DNA of 64,000 nt, from the NCBI RefSeq assembly GCF_017873215.1, contig NZ_JAGGKA010000002.1, positions 186,001 to 250,000 on the forward strand, in the 5' to 3' direction. Origin of the DNA: Clostridium tetanomorphum. GTDB taxonomy: Bacteria; Bacillota; Clostridia; Clostridiales; Clostridiaceae. This document shows positions 35,757-43,746 of the stretch, one piece after another (position 1 is the first letter of the stretch; every line of letters begins with the position of its first letter). The translations under genes and the position numbers were made by a program. A model generated the notes under the pieces. That model was not told where the DNA came from. It searched no databases and saw nothing but the letters and a program-made list of their open reading frames with translations.

Positions 35757-35893
35757 AATTAATAACTGTTCTTTTATTCCACTATATTTTTTATAATTTA
35801 AGATTTGCTATAGAGTAGAGAAAGAAAATAATCCTTAATTGTCAGTTATAATTTAGTACTTGTAAAGTAAAACAAGGGAATATACTTTTATCA

Positions 35894-35922
35894 TTGACAA
35901 TGGAAAAATTTGAATATAAAAT
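35894..35922 (+). promoter_or_regulatory. promoter of the secreted M14 peptidase gene
   Basis: TTGACA (35894-35899), 17-base spacer, TAAAAT (35917-35922); 45 bases before the ATG. Confidence 0.7.
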
Positions 35923-35967
35923 TTAATTATAATTACAAATGTTGTAAATAAATAAAGGGGGATATTT

Positions 35968-37638
35968 ATGATTAGCAAGAGAACCTTCAGGAAAGTTGCA
36001 GCTTCCATAACTTTGTCATTAGTGCTAGCAACATCCACAGTCTCTTATGTTTTTGCAGCTCCTTATGCACCGGATTCATACTATAAACAGACTCCAGAAA
36101 TAATACAAAATTATTTTCCAAAACCACAAGAACCTATATTTACACCAGCTTTTACTAAAGGAAAAGAAAACTTTACATCCCATGAAGAAATGATGAAATT
36201 TATTTATGACTTACAAAAATCCAGCCAATATATGAAGGTAGCTATAATAGGTGAAACTCAAGAAGGAAAGCCTATACCTCTTTTAATATTTAGTAAACCT
36301 TCCTATGATAAATCAGCAGACATATTAAAGCTTGGGAAACCTGTAGTTTGGCTTCAAGGACAAATTCATGGAAATGAACCAGCAGGTGGAGAGGCTATGC
36401 TTGGAGTAGCTAGAAATTTAGCTATAGGTAAGTTTGGAGAAGAAGTTTTGGAAAAGGTTTCTGTAGTTATTTTACCTAGATTTAATGGGGATGGCTCATA
36501 TTATTATGATAGAAGAACTTCTACTAATATAGATTCAAATAGAGATCATTTAAAATTTGATAATATGGAAACTATAGCTGTGCATAAAGCCTTCAATAAG
36601 TTTATGCCTGAAGTTGTAGTAGATGCACATGAATATGGGGTAGAATCAAATTTTAAGAGTGTAGGAAAAAAAGGCTCACTAACAGCCTATGATGTTTTAA
36701 TATCTTCAGCTAAAAATTTAAATATTCCTAAAGAGGTAAGAAGCGTTTCAGATAGTTTGTTTGTAAATAATGCTCAAAAGCAGTTGGCAGCAAATAAACA
36801 TACAAGTCATATGTATCATACTGTATCTAAAAAAGGTAATAACTTTACTATTTATGAAGCAGGTACTGATGCGAAAATAGGTAGAAATGCTTATGGATTA
36901 CAACCTTCATTTTCCTTCTTAGTTGAAACCAGAGGAATTGGTATAGGAAAAGAAAACTTTGAAAGAAGAGTGATGAGTCACATTATAACATCTGAAAATA
37001 TAATAAAAACCACAGCAGACAATGCTAAGCTGGTTAAGGATACTGTAGATAATGCAAGAAATAAAATAACAAAATTAGGAGAAAAAATAGAGCCTTCAGA
37101 TAAAATTACTATTGCAAGTGAAAGTAAAAACATGGGAAAATCAACTTTAGATATAATAGATGTGGAAACTGGTAAAAAAGTAAAATTAGATGTAGACGTA
37201 TTCAGTAATACTGAGGGAAAACCAGTAGTGGAAAGGGTAAGACCTACAGCTTATATTTTACCACCAGCTTATCATGAGGTAGCTAAGAGACTATCCTATT
37301 CTGGAGTTACTGTGAGGAAATTAAATAATGCTATAGAATTGCCAGTAGAAGCATTTAAGGTTACTGATAAAAAGATTGATACAAATTATTATGAAGGTCA
37401 TTTACGTAATAGTGTTACTGTAAATACAAGCAGTAAAGTTGTTAAATTTCCTAAGGAAAGTTATGTATTTGCTATGTCTCAGCCAAATGCTAATATAATT
37501 TCAATGGCACTAGAACCGGATGCTGATGACAGTTTTGTAAAATTTAATTTAATTCCTGTAGATATAAATGAAGAAGTACCGGTTTATAGATACATGCATA
37601 ATAATAAATTGGATACTTATATTATAGAATTACAATAA
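35968..37638 (+). CDS. secreted M14-family zinc carboxypeptidase
   Basis: A 556-residue exported peptidase. Residues 1-30 are a signal peptide (basic start, ASITLSLVLATSTVSYVFA, cleavage at FAA). The M14 zinc motif HGNE (His134, Glu137) sits in QGQIHGNEPAGGEAM, with a later DAHEYG (His221). Domain ends near residue 350; about 200 further residues form an accessory domain with no anchor seen. M14 enzymes cleave C-terminal or gamma-linked amino acids; given the poly-gamma-glutamate genes downstream, a polymer or peptidoglycan-peptide substrate is possible but unproven. AAAGGGGG precedes ATG. Monocistronic: own promoter and terminator. Confidence 0.87.
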   Translation: MISKRTFRKVAASITLSLVLATSTVSYVFAAPYAPDSYYKQTPEIIQNYFPKPQEPIFTPAFTKGKENFTSHEEMMKFIYDLQKSSQYMKVAIIGETQEGKPIPLLIFSKPSYDKSADILKLGKPVVWLQGQIHGNEPAGGEAMLGVARNLAIGKFGEEVLEKVSVVILPRFNGDGSYYYDRRTSTNIDSNRDHLKFDNMETIAVHKAFNKFMPEVVVDAHEYGVESNFKSVGKKGSLTAYDVLISSAKNLNIPKEVRSVSDSLFVNNAQKQLAANKHTSHMYHTVSKKGNNFTIYEAGTDAKIGRNAYGLQPSFSFLVETRGIGIGKENFERRVMSHIITSENIIKTTADNAKLVKDTVDNARNKITKLGEKIEPSDKITIASESKNMGKSTLDIIDVETGKKVKLDVDVFSNTEGKPVVERVRPTAYILPPAYHEVAKRLSYSGVTVRKLNNAIELPVEAFKVTDKKIDTNYYEGHLRNSVTVNTSSKVVKFPKESYVFAMSQPNANIISMALEPDADDSFVKFNLIPVDINEEVPVYRYMHNNKLDTYIIELQ

Positions 37639-37668
37639 ATATATAAAATTTAATAATTATAAGGGTTT

Positions 37669-37718
37669 ATTCTTGGCTAAAAAACATTATATTGATTTTT
37701 TAGTCAAGAATTTTTAAT
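37669..37718 (+). terminator. terminator of the M14 peptidase gene
   Basis: Stem ATTCTTGGCTAAAAA (37669-37683) / TTTTTAGTCAAGAAT (37697-37711) with one G-T pair, followed by TTTTAATTTT. Confidence 0.85.
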
Positions 37719-37749
37719 TTTGCAGAATTTAATTGTTGGTTGGAACATA

Positions 37750-37778
37750 TTGTTAATAACTACAAATTTGAATATAAT
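37750..37778 (+). promoter_or_regulatory. promoter of the first CWB2 protein gene
   Basis: TTGTTA (37750-37755), 17-base spacer, TATAAT (37773-37778), 45 bases before the ATG at 37824. Confidence 0.65.
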
Positions 37779-37823
37779 TGATATAAGGGTCATAGATAAA
37801 TAAATTTAAGGAGGATTATTTAT

Positions 37824-39575
37824 ATGTATAAAATTAAAAAGTGTCCCATTATTATTTCCACAATGGTTGTTTCTATTTTAGCTGGAATATTAAATGGTGA
37901 TAATGTAGTTGCATCAAATACGTTATCAAGTTCACAAAGACTTTGGGGAAAGGACAGATATGAAACAGCAGCAAATATATCTGAAGCTGGATGGGGATTT
38001 TCTAAGTACGCAATAATAGCATCAGGAGAAGGATATGCAGATGCATTATGTGCAGCACCACTTGCTAAAATTAGTGAAGCACCTATACTATTAACAAACA
38101 GTAATGAACTGAATAAAAATACCTTAGATGAATTAAAAAGACTAGAAGTAAAGCATGTATATATTGTAGGAGGGGAAGCTTCTGTTTCAAAAGAAGTAGA
38201 GGAAAAAATAAAATATTTAACTGGAGCGGATGTTGAAAGACTTCAGGGAAAAGATAGATATGAAACTTCAATAAAAATTGCAGAAAAATTAGGCAAACCA
38301 AATAAATTAATAATAGCATCAGGAGAAGGGTATGCAGATGCATTATCAGCAGCACCTGTAGCTGCTATAAAGGCAATACCTATAGTATTAACAAAGTCAA
38401 AGGAATTGCCAACATCTGCAAAGAAATATATAAATAATTTAGAGATTGATAATACTTATATAATAGGAGGAGAAGCTTCAGTAAGTAATAATATAAAAGA
38501 TTTAGTTCCAAATGGAGAGAGGATTTATGGAAAAGACAGATTTGGAACTAATGTAGAAGTAATAAAAGCTTTTTCTTCTGATTTTGAATTTAAAAATGCG
38601 TATGTTGCTTTAGCTTCAGGAGAAAATGGAAATGAGTTTGCAGATGCATTAGCTGGATCTGCATTGGCAGGTAAAAAAAGTGCGCCAGTTGTATTAACAG
38701 GTAAATATTTAAATAATGAAACAAAAGAATTATCTCAAGAATTGTTTTTTCCAACAACTCAGGTAATAGGTTTAGGTGGAAAAAATAATGTTTCAGATGA
38801 ATTGATAAATGATATTGGCATTAGTATAGTAAAAAACTTTAGTGATAAAGATAAAGATTATACTGGTGATGTAAATGGTAATGCCTTAATTAAAGCTGAA
38901 GATGTTAGACTTAAAGACATGAAAATAAAAGGAAATCTTTATATTCAAGAGAAAGATTCAGAAATAACTAACGTAACTGTAAATGGGAATGTATATATTG
39001 ATGCAGGAAGAGAAGGGACATGCAATTTAAAAAATGTTACTGCTAAGAATATAGTTGTTTTATCAGGACATGATAATAAAGATAGTATACAATTAGAAAA
39101 TGTTAAAGCAAATAAATTAAATGTATTAACTAAATCAATGTTGAAAATAGCTATCCAAAAGGGAACAGAGATATCCAATACTTTAATTTCAGGTAATGTT
39201 TCTCTTGAACGTAGAGATGGTTCTTTTGGTAAAGTTAGAATATTAGATACTTCTAAAAATAAAGAAGTTGAATTAGGTGGAAACTTTTCAGATACAGTTA
39301 TAGTAGAAGGAAGAGCAGAACTAAAGTCACCTTATGCAGCATATAGTGGAAAGATTGAAATAAGAACTAAAAAGGATGAGCAGGTTTTACTAGATGGAAA
39401 GTTTGAAGAAGTAGAAGTATATAGCCAAACAGATATAAAAACTACTAAAGATACAAAGGCTACTGTAAAGGCAATAGACTCTAAAGCAAGATCAGGAGCT
39501 AAAATAAATTTACCATATGGGTCAGATGTTAAAGTAGAGGGAATTAGAAGAGACAATATAACTGAGAACAACTAA
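37824..39575 (+). CDS. cell-wall protein with three CWB2 repeats and a beta-solenoid-like C-terminus
   Basis: A 583-residue exported surface protein. A signal peptide (residues 1-33) is followed by three CWB2 (cell wall binding repeat 2) units, each opened by a GKDRYET or GKDRFGT motif (about residues 45, 138, 235) and including ASGEGYADALCAAP and IVGGEASVS. CWB2 triplets bind anionic polymers of the clostridial wall non-covalently. Residues 340-580 have short alternating strands (MKIKGNLYIQ, VNGNVYIDAG, AKNIVVLSGHD, ANKLNVLTKS) suggestive of a bactofilin-like or pectate-lyase-like beta-solenoid; its ligand is unknown. Strong AAGGAGG ribosome binding site; own terminator. Confidence 0.88.
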   Translation: MYKIKKCPIIISTMVVSILAGILNGDNVVASNTLSSSQRLWGKDRYETAANISEAGWGFSKYAIIASGEGYADALCAAPLAKISEAPILLTNSNELNKNTLDELKRLEVKHVYIVGGEASVSKEVEEKIKYLTGADVERLQGKDRYETSIKIAEKLGKPNKLIIASGEGYADALSAAPVAAIKAIPIVLTKSKELPTSAKKYINNLEIDNTYIIGGEASVSNNIKDLVPNGERIYGKDRFGTNVEVIKAFSSDFEFKNAYVALASGENGNEFADALAGSALAGKKSAPVVLTGKYLNNETKELSQELFFPTTQVIGLGGKNNVSDELINDIGISIVKNFSDKDKDYTGDVNGNALIKAEDVRLKDMKIKGNLYIQEKDSEITNVTVNGNVYIDAGREGTCNLKNVTAKNIVVLSGHDNKDSIQLENVKANKLNVLTKSMLKIAIQKGTEISNTLISGNVSLERRDGSFGKVRILDTSKNKEVELGGNFSDTVIVEGRAELKSPYAAYSGKIEIRTKKDEQVLLDGKFEEVEVYSQTDIKTTKDTKATVKAIDSKARSGAKINLPYGSDVKVEGIRRDNITENN

Positions 39576-39596
39576 TAATAAATTAAGTTCAAATGG

Positions 39597-39630
39597 AAAT
39601 AGCTAGGGGATTTACCCTAGCTATTTTTAT
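39597..39630 (+). terminator. terminator of the first CWB2 protein gene
   Basis: Perfect 12-bp stem AAATAGCTAGGG (39597-39608) / CCCTAGCTATTT (39615-39626) with TTTTTA tail. Confidence 0.92.
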
Positions 39631-39758
39631 TTGAAAAATATTGAAGTTTGGTTAAATCTACAAATTAATTATTTTAAAATAAAGATTATTTTGAATTTTT
39701 AAAGAGAAATAAGAGAAAAAATAGAAAGGTAAGTTAAAGTTATAGTATTATAAAAATA

Positions 39759-39790
39759 GTTACAGAAACGTTACAAAAATGTTACAAATG
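39759..39790. promoter_or_regulatory. three 11-bp-phased GTTACA repeats upstream of ggt
   Basis: GTTACA begins at 39759, 39770 and 39781, an exact 11-base period, with similar A-rich spacers (GAAAC, AAAAT). Direct hexamers with 11-base phasing are typical of OmpR/PhoB-class response regulator sites (PhoP boxes in Bacillus). The last repeat ends 55 bases before the ggt start. An inverted TTGTAA follows at 39794. Confidence 0.5.
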
Positions 39791-39840
39791 TAATTGTAAA
39801 TGTTTCACTAAAGGTTAATTTTATTTTAGGGGGTTAGGTT

Positions 39841-41583
39841 ATGAATAAAAAGAAATTATTTAGTATTACTTCATTAGTTGCATCCCTAGTATTAACGGTT
39901 GGACTAGTGGGATGTGGGAAAAGTTCAACTCCTACAGCGGATACAGCAAAACAACAAGAACAAAAAGAAGAAAAACCTAAAATTAACTTAAAAAGAGATG
40001 CTAAAGGAAAAAATGGTGTTGTAGCAGCAGCAAAACCTGAAGCATCGCAAGTTGGGGCAGAGATCATGAAGAAAGGTGGAAATGCCATAGACGCTGCAGT
40101 AGCCACAGCTTTTGCATTAGGAGTAGTTGAACCAAATGCTTCTGGAATCGGTGGAGGCGGATTTATGTTAGTTAGATTTGCAAAAACCGGTGAAGAAGTG
40201 TTTATAGATTTCAGGGAAACAGCTCCTAAAAAAGCAAAACCAGATATGTATAAGTTAGATGATAAAGGAAAAGTAATTAATAATGAATCTGTTATTGGTG
40301 GGAAATCTGTAGCAGTACCTGGAGAAGTGGCAGGACTTTTAACAGCTCTAGAAAAATACGGAACTATGAAAAGAGAAGAGGTTATGCAACCAGCTATAGA
40401 TTTAGCGGAAAAGGGATTTAAAGTAACAGCAAATTTTTCAGGAATAATAAAGGATGAATTTGAAAACATAAATAAATTTGAAGCTACAAAGAAAATATAT
40501 ACAAAAAATGGACTTCCTTTTGAAGAAGGAGATACTATAAAAAATCCGGATTATGCTAATACATTAAGATTAATAGCTAAAGGAGGTAAAGATGCTTTCT
40601 ATAAAGGGGAGCTTGCAAAAGAAATAGCAAATGCAGTACAAAAATCAGGGGGCATAATTACTATAGAAGATTTAGCAAATTATTCAGCTAAAATGAGAAA
40701 GCCAGTAAAAGGAACTTATAGAGGATATGAAATAGTTTCTGCACCACCAGCAAGTTCAGGTGGTACTCATGTAATAGAAATGCTTAATATGATGGAAAAC
40801 TATGATGTAAAAGCTATGGGAGTAAACACAACTGACTCTTTACACCTATGGTCAGAAGTTTCAAAAATAATGTTTGCTGATAGAGGAAAATACATGGCAG
40901 ATACAGACTTTATAAAAGTTCCTTTAGCAGGTTTAGCATCAAAAGATTATGCAAAAGAACAAGTTAAAAAGATAAATAAAGATAAGTCAGCAGAAAAAGT
41001 ACAACCAGGAAATCCAAATAAATATGAAAGTGGAAGTACAACTCACTTCTCAGTTATGGATAAAGAAGGAAATATGGTTGCTGTAACTAAAACTATAAAT
41101 CACTTCTTTGGATCTTGTGTAACAGTTCCAGGTAGAGGAATATTATTAAATGACGAAATGGATGATTTTGAATTCAAACCAGGGGTTTCAAATTCAATTG
41201 CTCCAGGAAAGAGACCATTAAGCAGTATGACACCAACATTAATTCTTAAAGATGGAAAGCCATTTATGACAATAGGTTCACCAGGAGCTACAAGAATAAT
41301 AACAACAGTTGCCCAGGTAATAAGTAATGTAATCGATCATGGTATGGACATTCAAACAGCTATAAATACGCCAAGAATGTATGATAAGAGTGGAGAACTT
41401 AATCTAGAAGGTGGAATAGATCAAAAGGTTATAGACGAACTTAAGGGAAAAGGTCACAAAGTTAAATCTACTAAAGAATATGATTTATTCTTTGGTGGAG
41501 TACAAGGGGTAATGATGGAGGCTTCAGGAGATTTACACGGTGGAGCTGATCCAAGAAGAGATGGACAAGCAGTAGCATATTAA
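39841..41583 (+). CDS. ggt: gamma-glutamyltransferase, lipoprotein form
   Basis: A 580-residue Ntn-hydrolase with a lipoprotein signal (LVLTVGLVGCGKSS, cysteine at about residue 23). The precursor should cut itself before Thr400 in STTHFSV, which becomes the nucleophile of the small subunit. The arginine region FIDFRETAP, the small-subunit LNDEMDDF and RPLSSMTPT oxyanion segment are all present, so it looks active. It could hydrolyse glutathione or, like B. anthracis CapD and B. subtilis Ggt, cut or transfer poly-gamma-glutamate; the PGA synthesis genes 4 kb downstream favour the second. First gene of a probable operon running to 44874. Confidence 0.92.
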   Translation: MNKKKLFSITSLVASLVLTVGLVGCGKSSTPTADTAKQQEQKEEKPKINLKRDAKGKNGVVAAAKPEASQVGAEIMKKGGNAIDAAVATAFALGVVEPNASGIGGGGFMLVRFAKTGEEVFIDFRETAPKKAKPDMYKLDDKGKVINNESVIGGKSVAVPGEVAGLLTALEKYGTMKREEVMQPAIDLAEKGFKVTANFSGIIKDEFENINKFEATKKIYTKNGLPFEEGDTIKNPDYANTLRLIAKGGKDAFYKGELAKEIANAVQKSGGIITIEDLANYSAKMRKPVKGTYRGYEIVSAPPASSGGTHVIEMLNMMENYDVKAMGVNTTDSLHLWSEVSKIMFADRGKYMADTDFIKVPLAGLASKDYAKEQVKKINKDKSAEKVQPGNPNKYESGSTTHFSVMDKEGNMVAVTKTINHFFGSCVTVPGRGILLNDEMDDFEFKPGVSNSIAPGKRPLSSMTPTLILKDGKPFMTIGSPGATRIITTVAQVISNVIDHGMDIQTAINTPRMYDKSGELNLEGGIDQKVIDELKGKGHKVKSTKEYDLFFGGVQGVMMEASGDLHGGADPRRDGQAVAY

Positions 41584-41606
41584 TAATATTTTAGGAGGAG
41601 ATATTC

Positions 41607-42242
41607 ATGACAAAAAGAAAGATGAAAGGGATATTAGGACTATTAGTTTCAGTAGCGCTGTGCACATCTTTAGTAGCCTGCGGATCAAAAACTGAAAGTA
41701 AGCCTAAAGCAGGTGATAAATCTGCTACAACAGAAGCTAAAAAGGAAGTTAAAGGTCTAGATAAAGCTATAGCAGAACAGCCAATACTTTTAACCTCTGT
41801 TGGGCAAAGTGCTGATTTAGAAATGGTAAAGGCTTTAATGGATAATGCAGCATTGAAATATAATTTAAATAAAGTTGTAAAAGCAAATGAAATTAAAGAT
41901 GAAAAAACATTAGTGCTGGCAGTAGGAGGAAGTTCAAAAGGCCTTGGTGCAGCAGGTATTAAGGTAGAGGATGAATTAAAAAGAACTGAAGAATTAATAA
42001 AAGCTGCAAAGGACAAAAAAATGACTATAATTGCAGCCCATGTTGGAGGAGAGAATAGAAGAGGAGAACTTTCAGATAAATTTATAAAACCATCCTTAGA
42101 AAATGCTAACTATATTATTGTAGTAGAATCAGGAAATAAAGATGGATTGTTTACTAATATAGCTTCAGAAAAGAATATCCCAATGGATTCAGTTAAAAGT
42201 ATAGCTGATGTTATGAATCCACTAAAAAAAGCATTTAAATAA
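41607..42242 (+). CDS. uncharacterised lipoprotein of the ggt-TRAP operon
   Basis: A 211-residue protein with a lipoprotein signal (CTSLVACGSK, cysteine at about residue 25) and a compact globular domain: PILLTSVGQSADLEMVKALM, then LVLAVGGSSKGLGAAGI, IIAAHVGGENRRGELSD and YIIVVESGNKDGLF. The alternating strands and glycine loops look like a Rossmann-type fold. I believe it belongs to a small uncharacterised lipoprotein family (DUF6305-like) but cannot confirm. Between ggt and the TRAP-type permease it may act as an unusual binding component. Ribosome binding site AGGAGGAG. Confidence 0.75.
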   Translation: MTKRKMKGILGLLVSVALCTSLVACGSKTESKPKAGDKSATTEAKKEVKGLDKAIAEQPILLTSVGQSADLEMVKALMDNAALKYNLNKVVKANEIKDEKTLVLAVGGSSKGLGAAGIKVEDELKRTEELIKAAKDKKMTIIAAHVGGENRRGELSDKFIKPSLENANYIIVVESGNKDGLFTNIASEKNIPMDSVKSIADVMNPLKKAFK

Positions 42243-42253
42243 AATTTAATATT

Positions 42254-42288
42254 GGGGGAGCATCTCTCCCCCTCCAAATAAAGGAGGG
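42254..42288 (+). promoter_or_regulatory. two competing hairpins over the TRAP permease ribosome binding site
   Basis: Hairpin A: GGGGGAG (42254-42260) pairs with CTCCCCC (42266-42272), loop CATCT. Hairpin B: CCCTCC (42270-42275) pairs with GGAGGG (42283-42288), loop AAATAAA, hiding the Shine-Dalgarno of the TTG start at 42295. A and B share 42270-42272, so only one can form. All but two of the 13 pairs are G-C in otherwise very AT-rich DNA. Confidence 0.55.
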
Positions 42289-42294
42289 ATTAAT

Positions 42295-43569
42295 TTGCAA
42301 ATAGAATTTATTATATTTATTGCAATGATATTAGTATTTATAGTTGGATGTTTTCTTTTAAAACTACCGGTAAGTATTTCAATGCTACTAGCCTCAATTA
42401 CTGGTACGTTAATAGGTGGAAAGGGAATCCCTATAAGACATTTAGTGGAGGGAACTTTTGGGTACATAGATACCATATTAGTAATTGCCACGGCTATGAT
42501 ATTTATGAAAGTGGTACAAGAATCAGGAGCATTGGATGCACTAAGCTCATCTATAGTAAACAAATTCTATAAAAAGCCTGCCATATTATTAATTTTTCTC
42601 ATGTTCATTGTAATGTTTCCAGGAATGATAACAGGTTCTTCTACAGCTTCAGTATTAAGTGCAGGAGGTATAATAGCTCCAGTACTTATGATGCTTGGTA
42701 TACCTAAAATTGAAACTGCTGCAATAATTGCTATAGGAGGAATTCTTGGAATGATAGCACCTCCAGTAAATGTACCAGCTATGATAATTGGTGGCGGTAT
42801 TGACATTCCCTATGTAGGATTTGGTACACCTCTTTTGCTGTTAACTATACCAACAGCAATTTTTACAGTACTATTCTTAGGTTATAAGCATACAAAGAAT
42901 TTCGATTATGCCAAGTTGACAGAACATGTTGCTTCAACAACAGAAGAAAAGAAGGGTTTTAAGTTATATATACCTATAATAGTGGTTTTAGTTTTAATGG
43001 TAGTTACGAAATTCTTACCAGGTATAATACCTGATTTAGGAATGCCATTGATATTTACAGTAGGTGCAATATTAGGAATGTTTACTGGCAAAAAAATAAA
43101 TATGTTAAAGGCATGCAAAGAAGCAGTTAATAGTGCACTACCTGTTTTAGGAATATTAATGGGGGTAGGAATGTTTATACAAGTTATGACTCTTACTGGT
43201 GTTAGGGGATTTATTGTAACAAGTTGTTTAAGTCTTCCATCAATACTACTTTATTTAGGAATAGCAATAGCAATACCAGCCTTTGGTGCAGTATCTTCTT
43301 TTGGAGCTGCTTCAGTTTTAGGAGTACCTTTCTTGTTAGCATTACTCGGCAAAAATGAAATAGTAACAGCAGCTGCTTTATCTTTTATTGCAGGATTAGG
43401 AGATTTGGTTCCACCAACAGCATTAGCAGGAATATTTGCAGCTCAAGTAGTAGACGAAAAAAACTATACAAATGTATTGAAAAAATGTGTAATACCAGCT
43501 TTATTCATAGTGGTATATGGATTGTTATTTATAGTATTTGCTAAAGAAATTGCTTCATTTATTTATTAA
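42295..43569 (+). CDS. TRAP-type large permease (DctM-like)
   Basis: A 424-residue polytopic membrane protein with about 12 segments of the DctM/ion-transporter superfamily: GMITGSSTASVLSAGGIIAPVLM and GILGMIAPPVNVPAMIIGG match the two substrate/ion loops, as does the second half AVSSFGAASVLGVPFLLAL and GLGDLVPPTALAGIFAAQ. No classical DctP or DctQ gene adjoins; the upstream lipoprotein and the 47-residue membrane protein downstream could take these roles. It would import a carboxylate, possibly glutamate or gamma-glutamyl peptides released by Ggt. TTG start six bases after GGAGGG, inside the competing hairpins. Confidence 0.82.
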   Translation: MQIEFIIFIAMILVFIVGCFLLKLPVSISMLLASITGTLIGGKGIPIRHLVEGTFGYIDTILVIATAMIFMKVVQESGALDALSSSIVNKFYKKPAILLIFLMFIVMFPGMITGSSTASVLSAGGIIAPVLMMLGIPKIETAAIIAIGGILGMIAPPVNVPAMIIGGGIDIPYVGFGTPLLLLTIPTAIFTVLFLGYKHTKNFDYAKLTEHVASTTEEKKGFKLYIPIIVVLVLMVVTKFLPGIIPDLGMPLIFTVGAILGMFTGKKINMLKACKEAVNSALPVLGILMGVGMFIQVMTLTGVRGFIVTSCLSLPSILLYLGIAIAIPAFGAVSSFGAASVLGVPFLLALLGKNEIVTAAALSFIAGLGDLVPPTALAGIFAAQVVDEKNYTNVLKKCVIPALFIVVYGLLFIVFAKEIASFIY

Positions 43570-43585
43570 AAGTGAGGTGTGTTAA

Positions 43586-43729
43586 ATGACTTTAATTTAT
43601 AGATTGTTAGTGGCTATAGTTTTCATATTTACTTTATGGAATCTATTTGATGAGGAAGATATTAAAAAGCAGGCTAATGCAGCTTTAGTTTTAATTCCTC
43701 TAATCTTAAGAATATTAATGATTAAATAA
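43586..43729 (+). CDS. 47-residue membrane protein next to the TRAP permease
   Basis: Short gene with ATG 43586 seven bases after GAGGTG, 16 bases after the permease stop and 17 before the next start. The product MTLIYRLLVAIVFIFTLWNL, then charged FDEEDIKKQ, then ANAALVLIPLILRILMIK, is two hydrophobic segments joined by an acidic/basic turn. Not recognised. Its place suggests a small TRAP subunit (a minimal DctQ) or a permease-stabilising peptide. Both halves and the ribosome binding site argue for real coding. Confidence 0.65.
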   Translation: MTLIYRLLVAIVFIFTLWNLFDEEDIKKQANAALVLIPLILRILMIK

Positions 43730-43746
43730 GAAATGGAGGGGAAAAA

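Noticed and set aside
39834-40469. 211-codon antisense ORF opposite ggt
   Set aside because: Shadow of the strongly conserved ggt frame; Ser/Pro/Ala-rich composition typical of an opposite-strand artefact.
42348-42806. ORFs in other frames within the TRAP permease gene
   Set aside because: Composition artefacts; the permease frame is full length and conserved.
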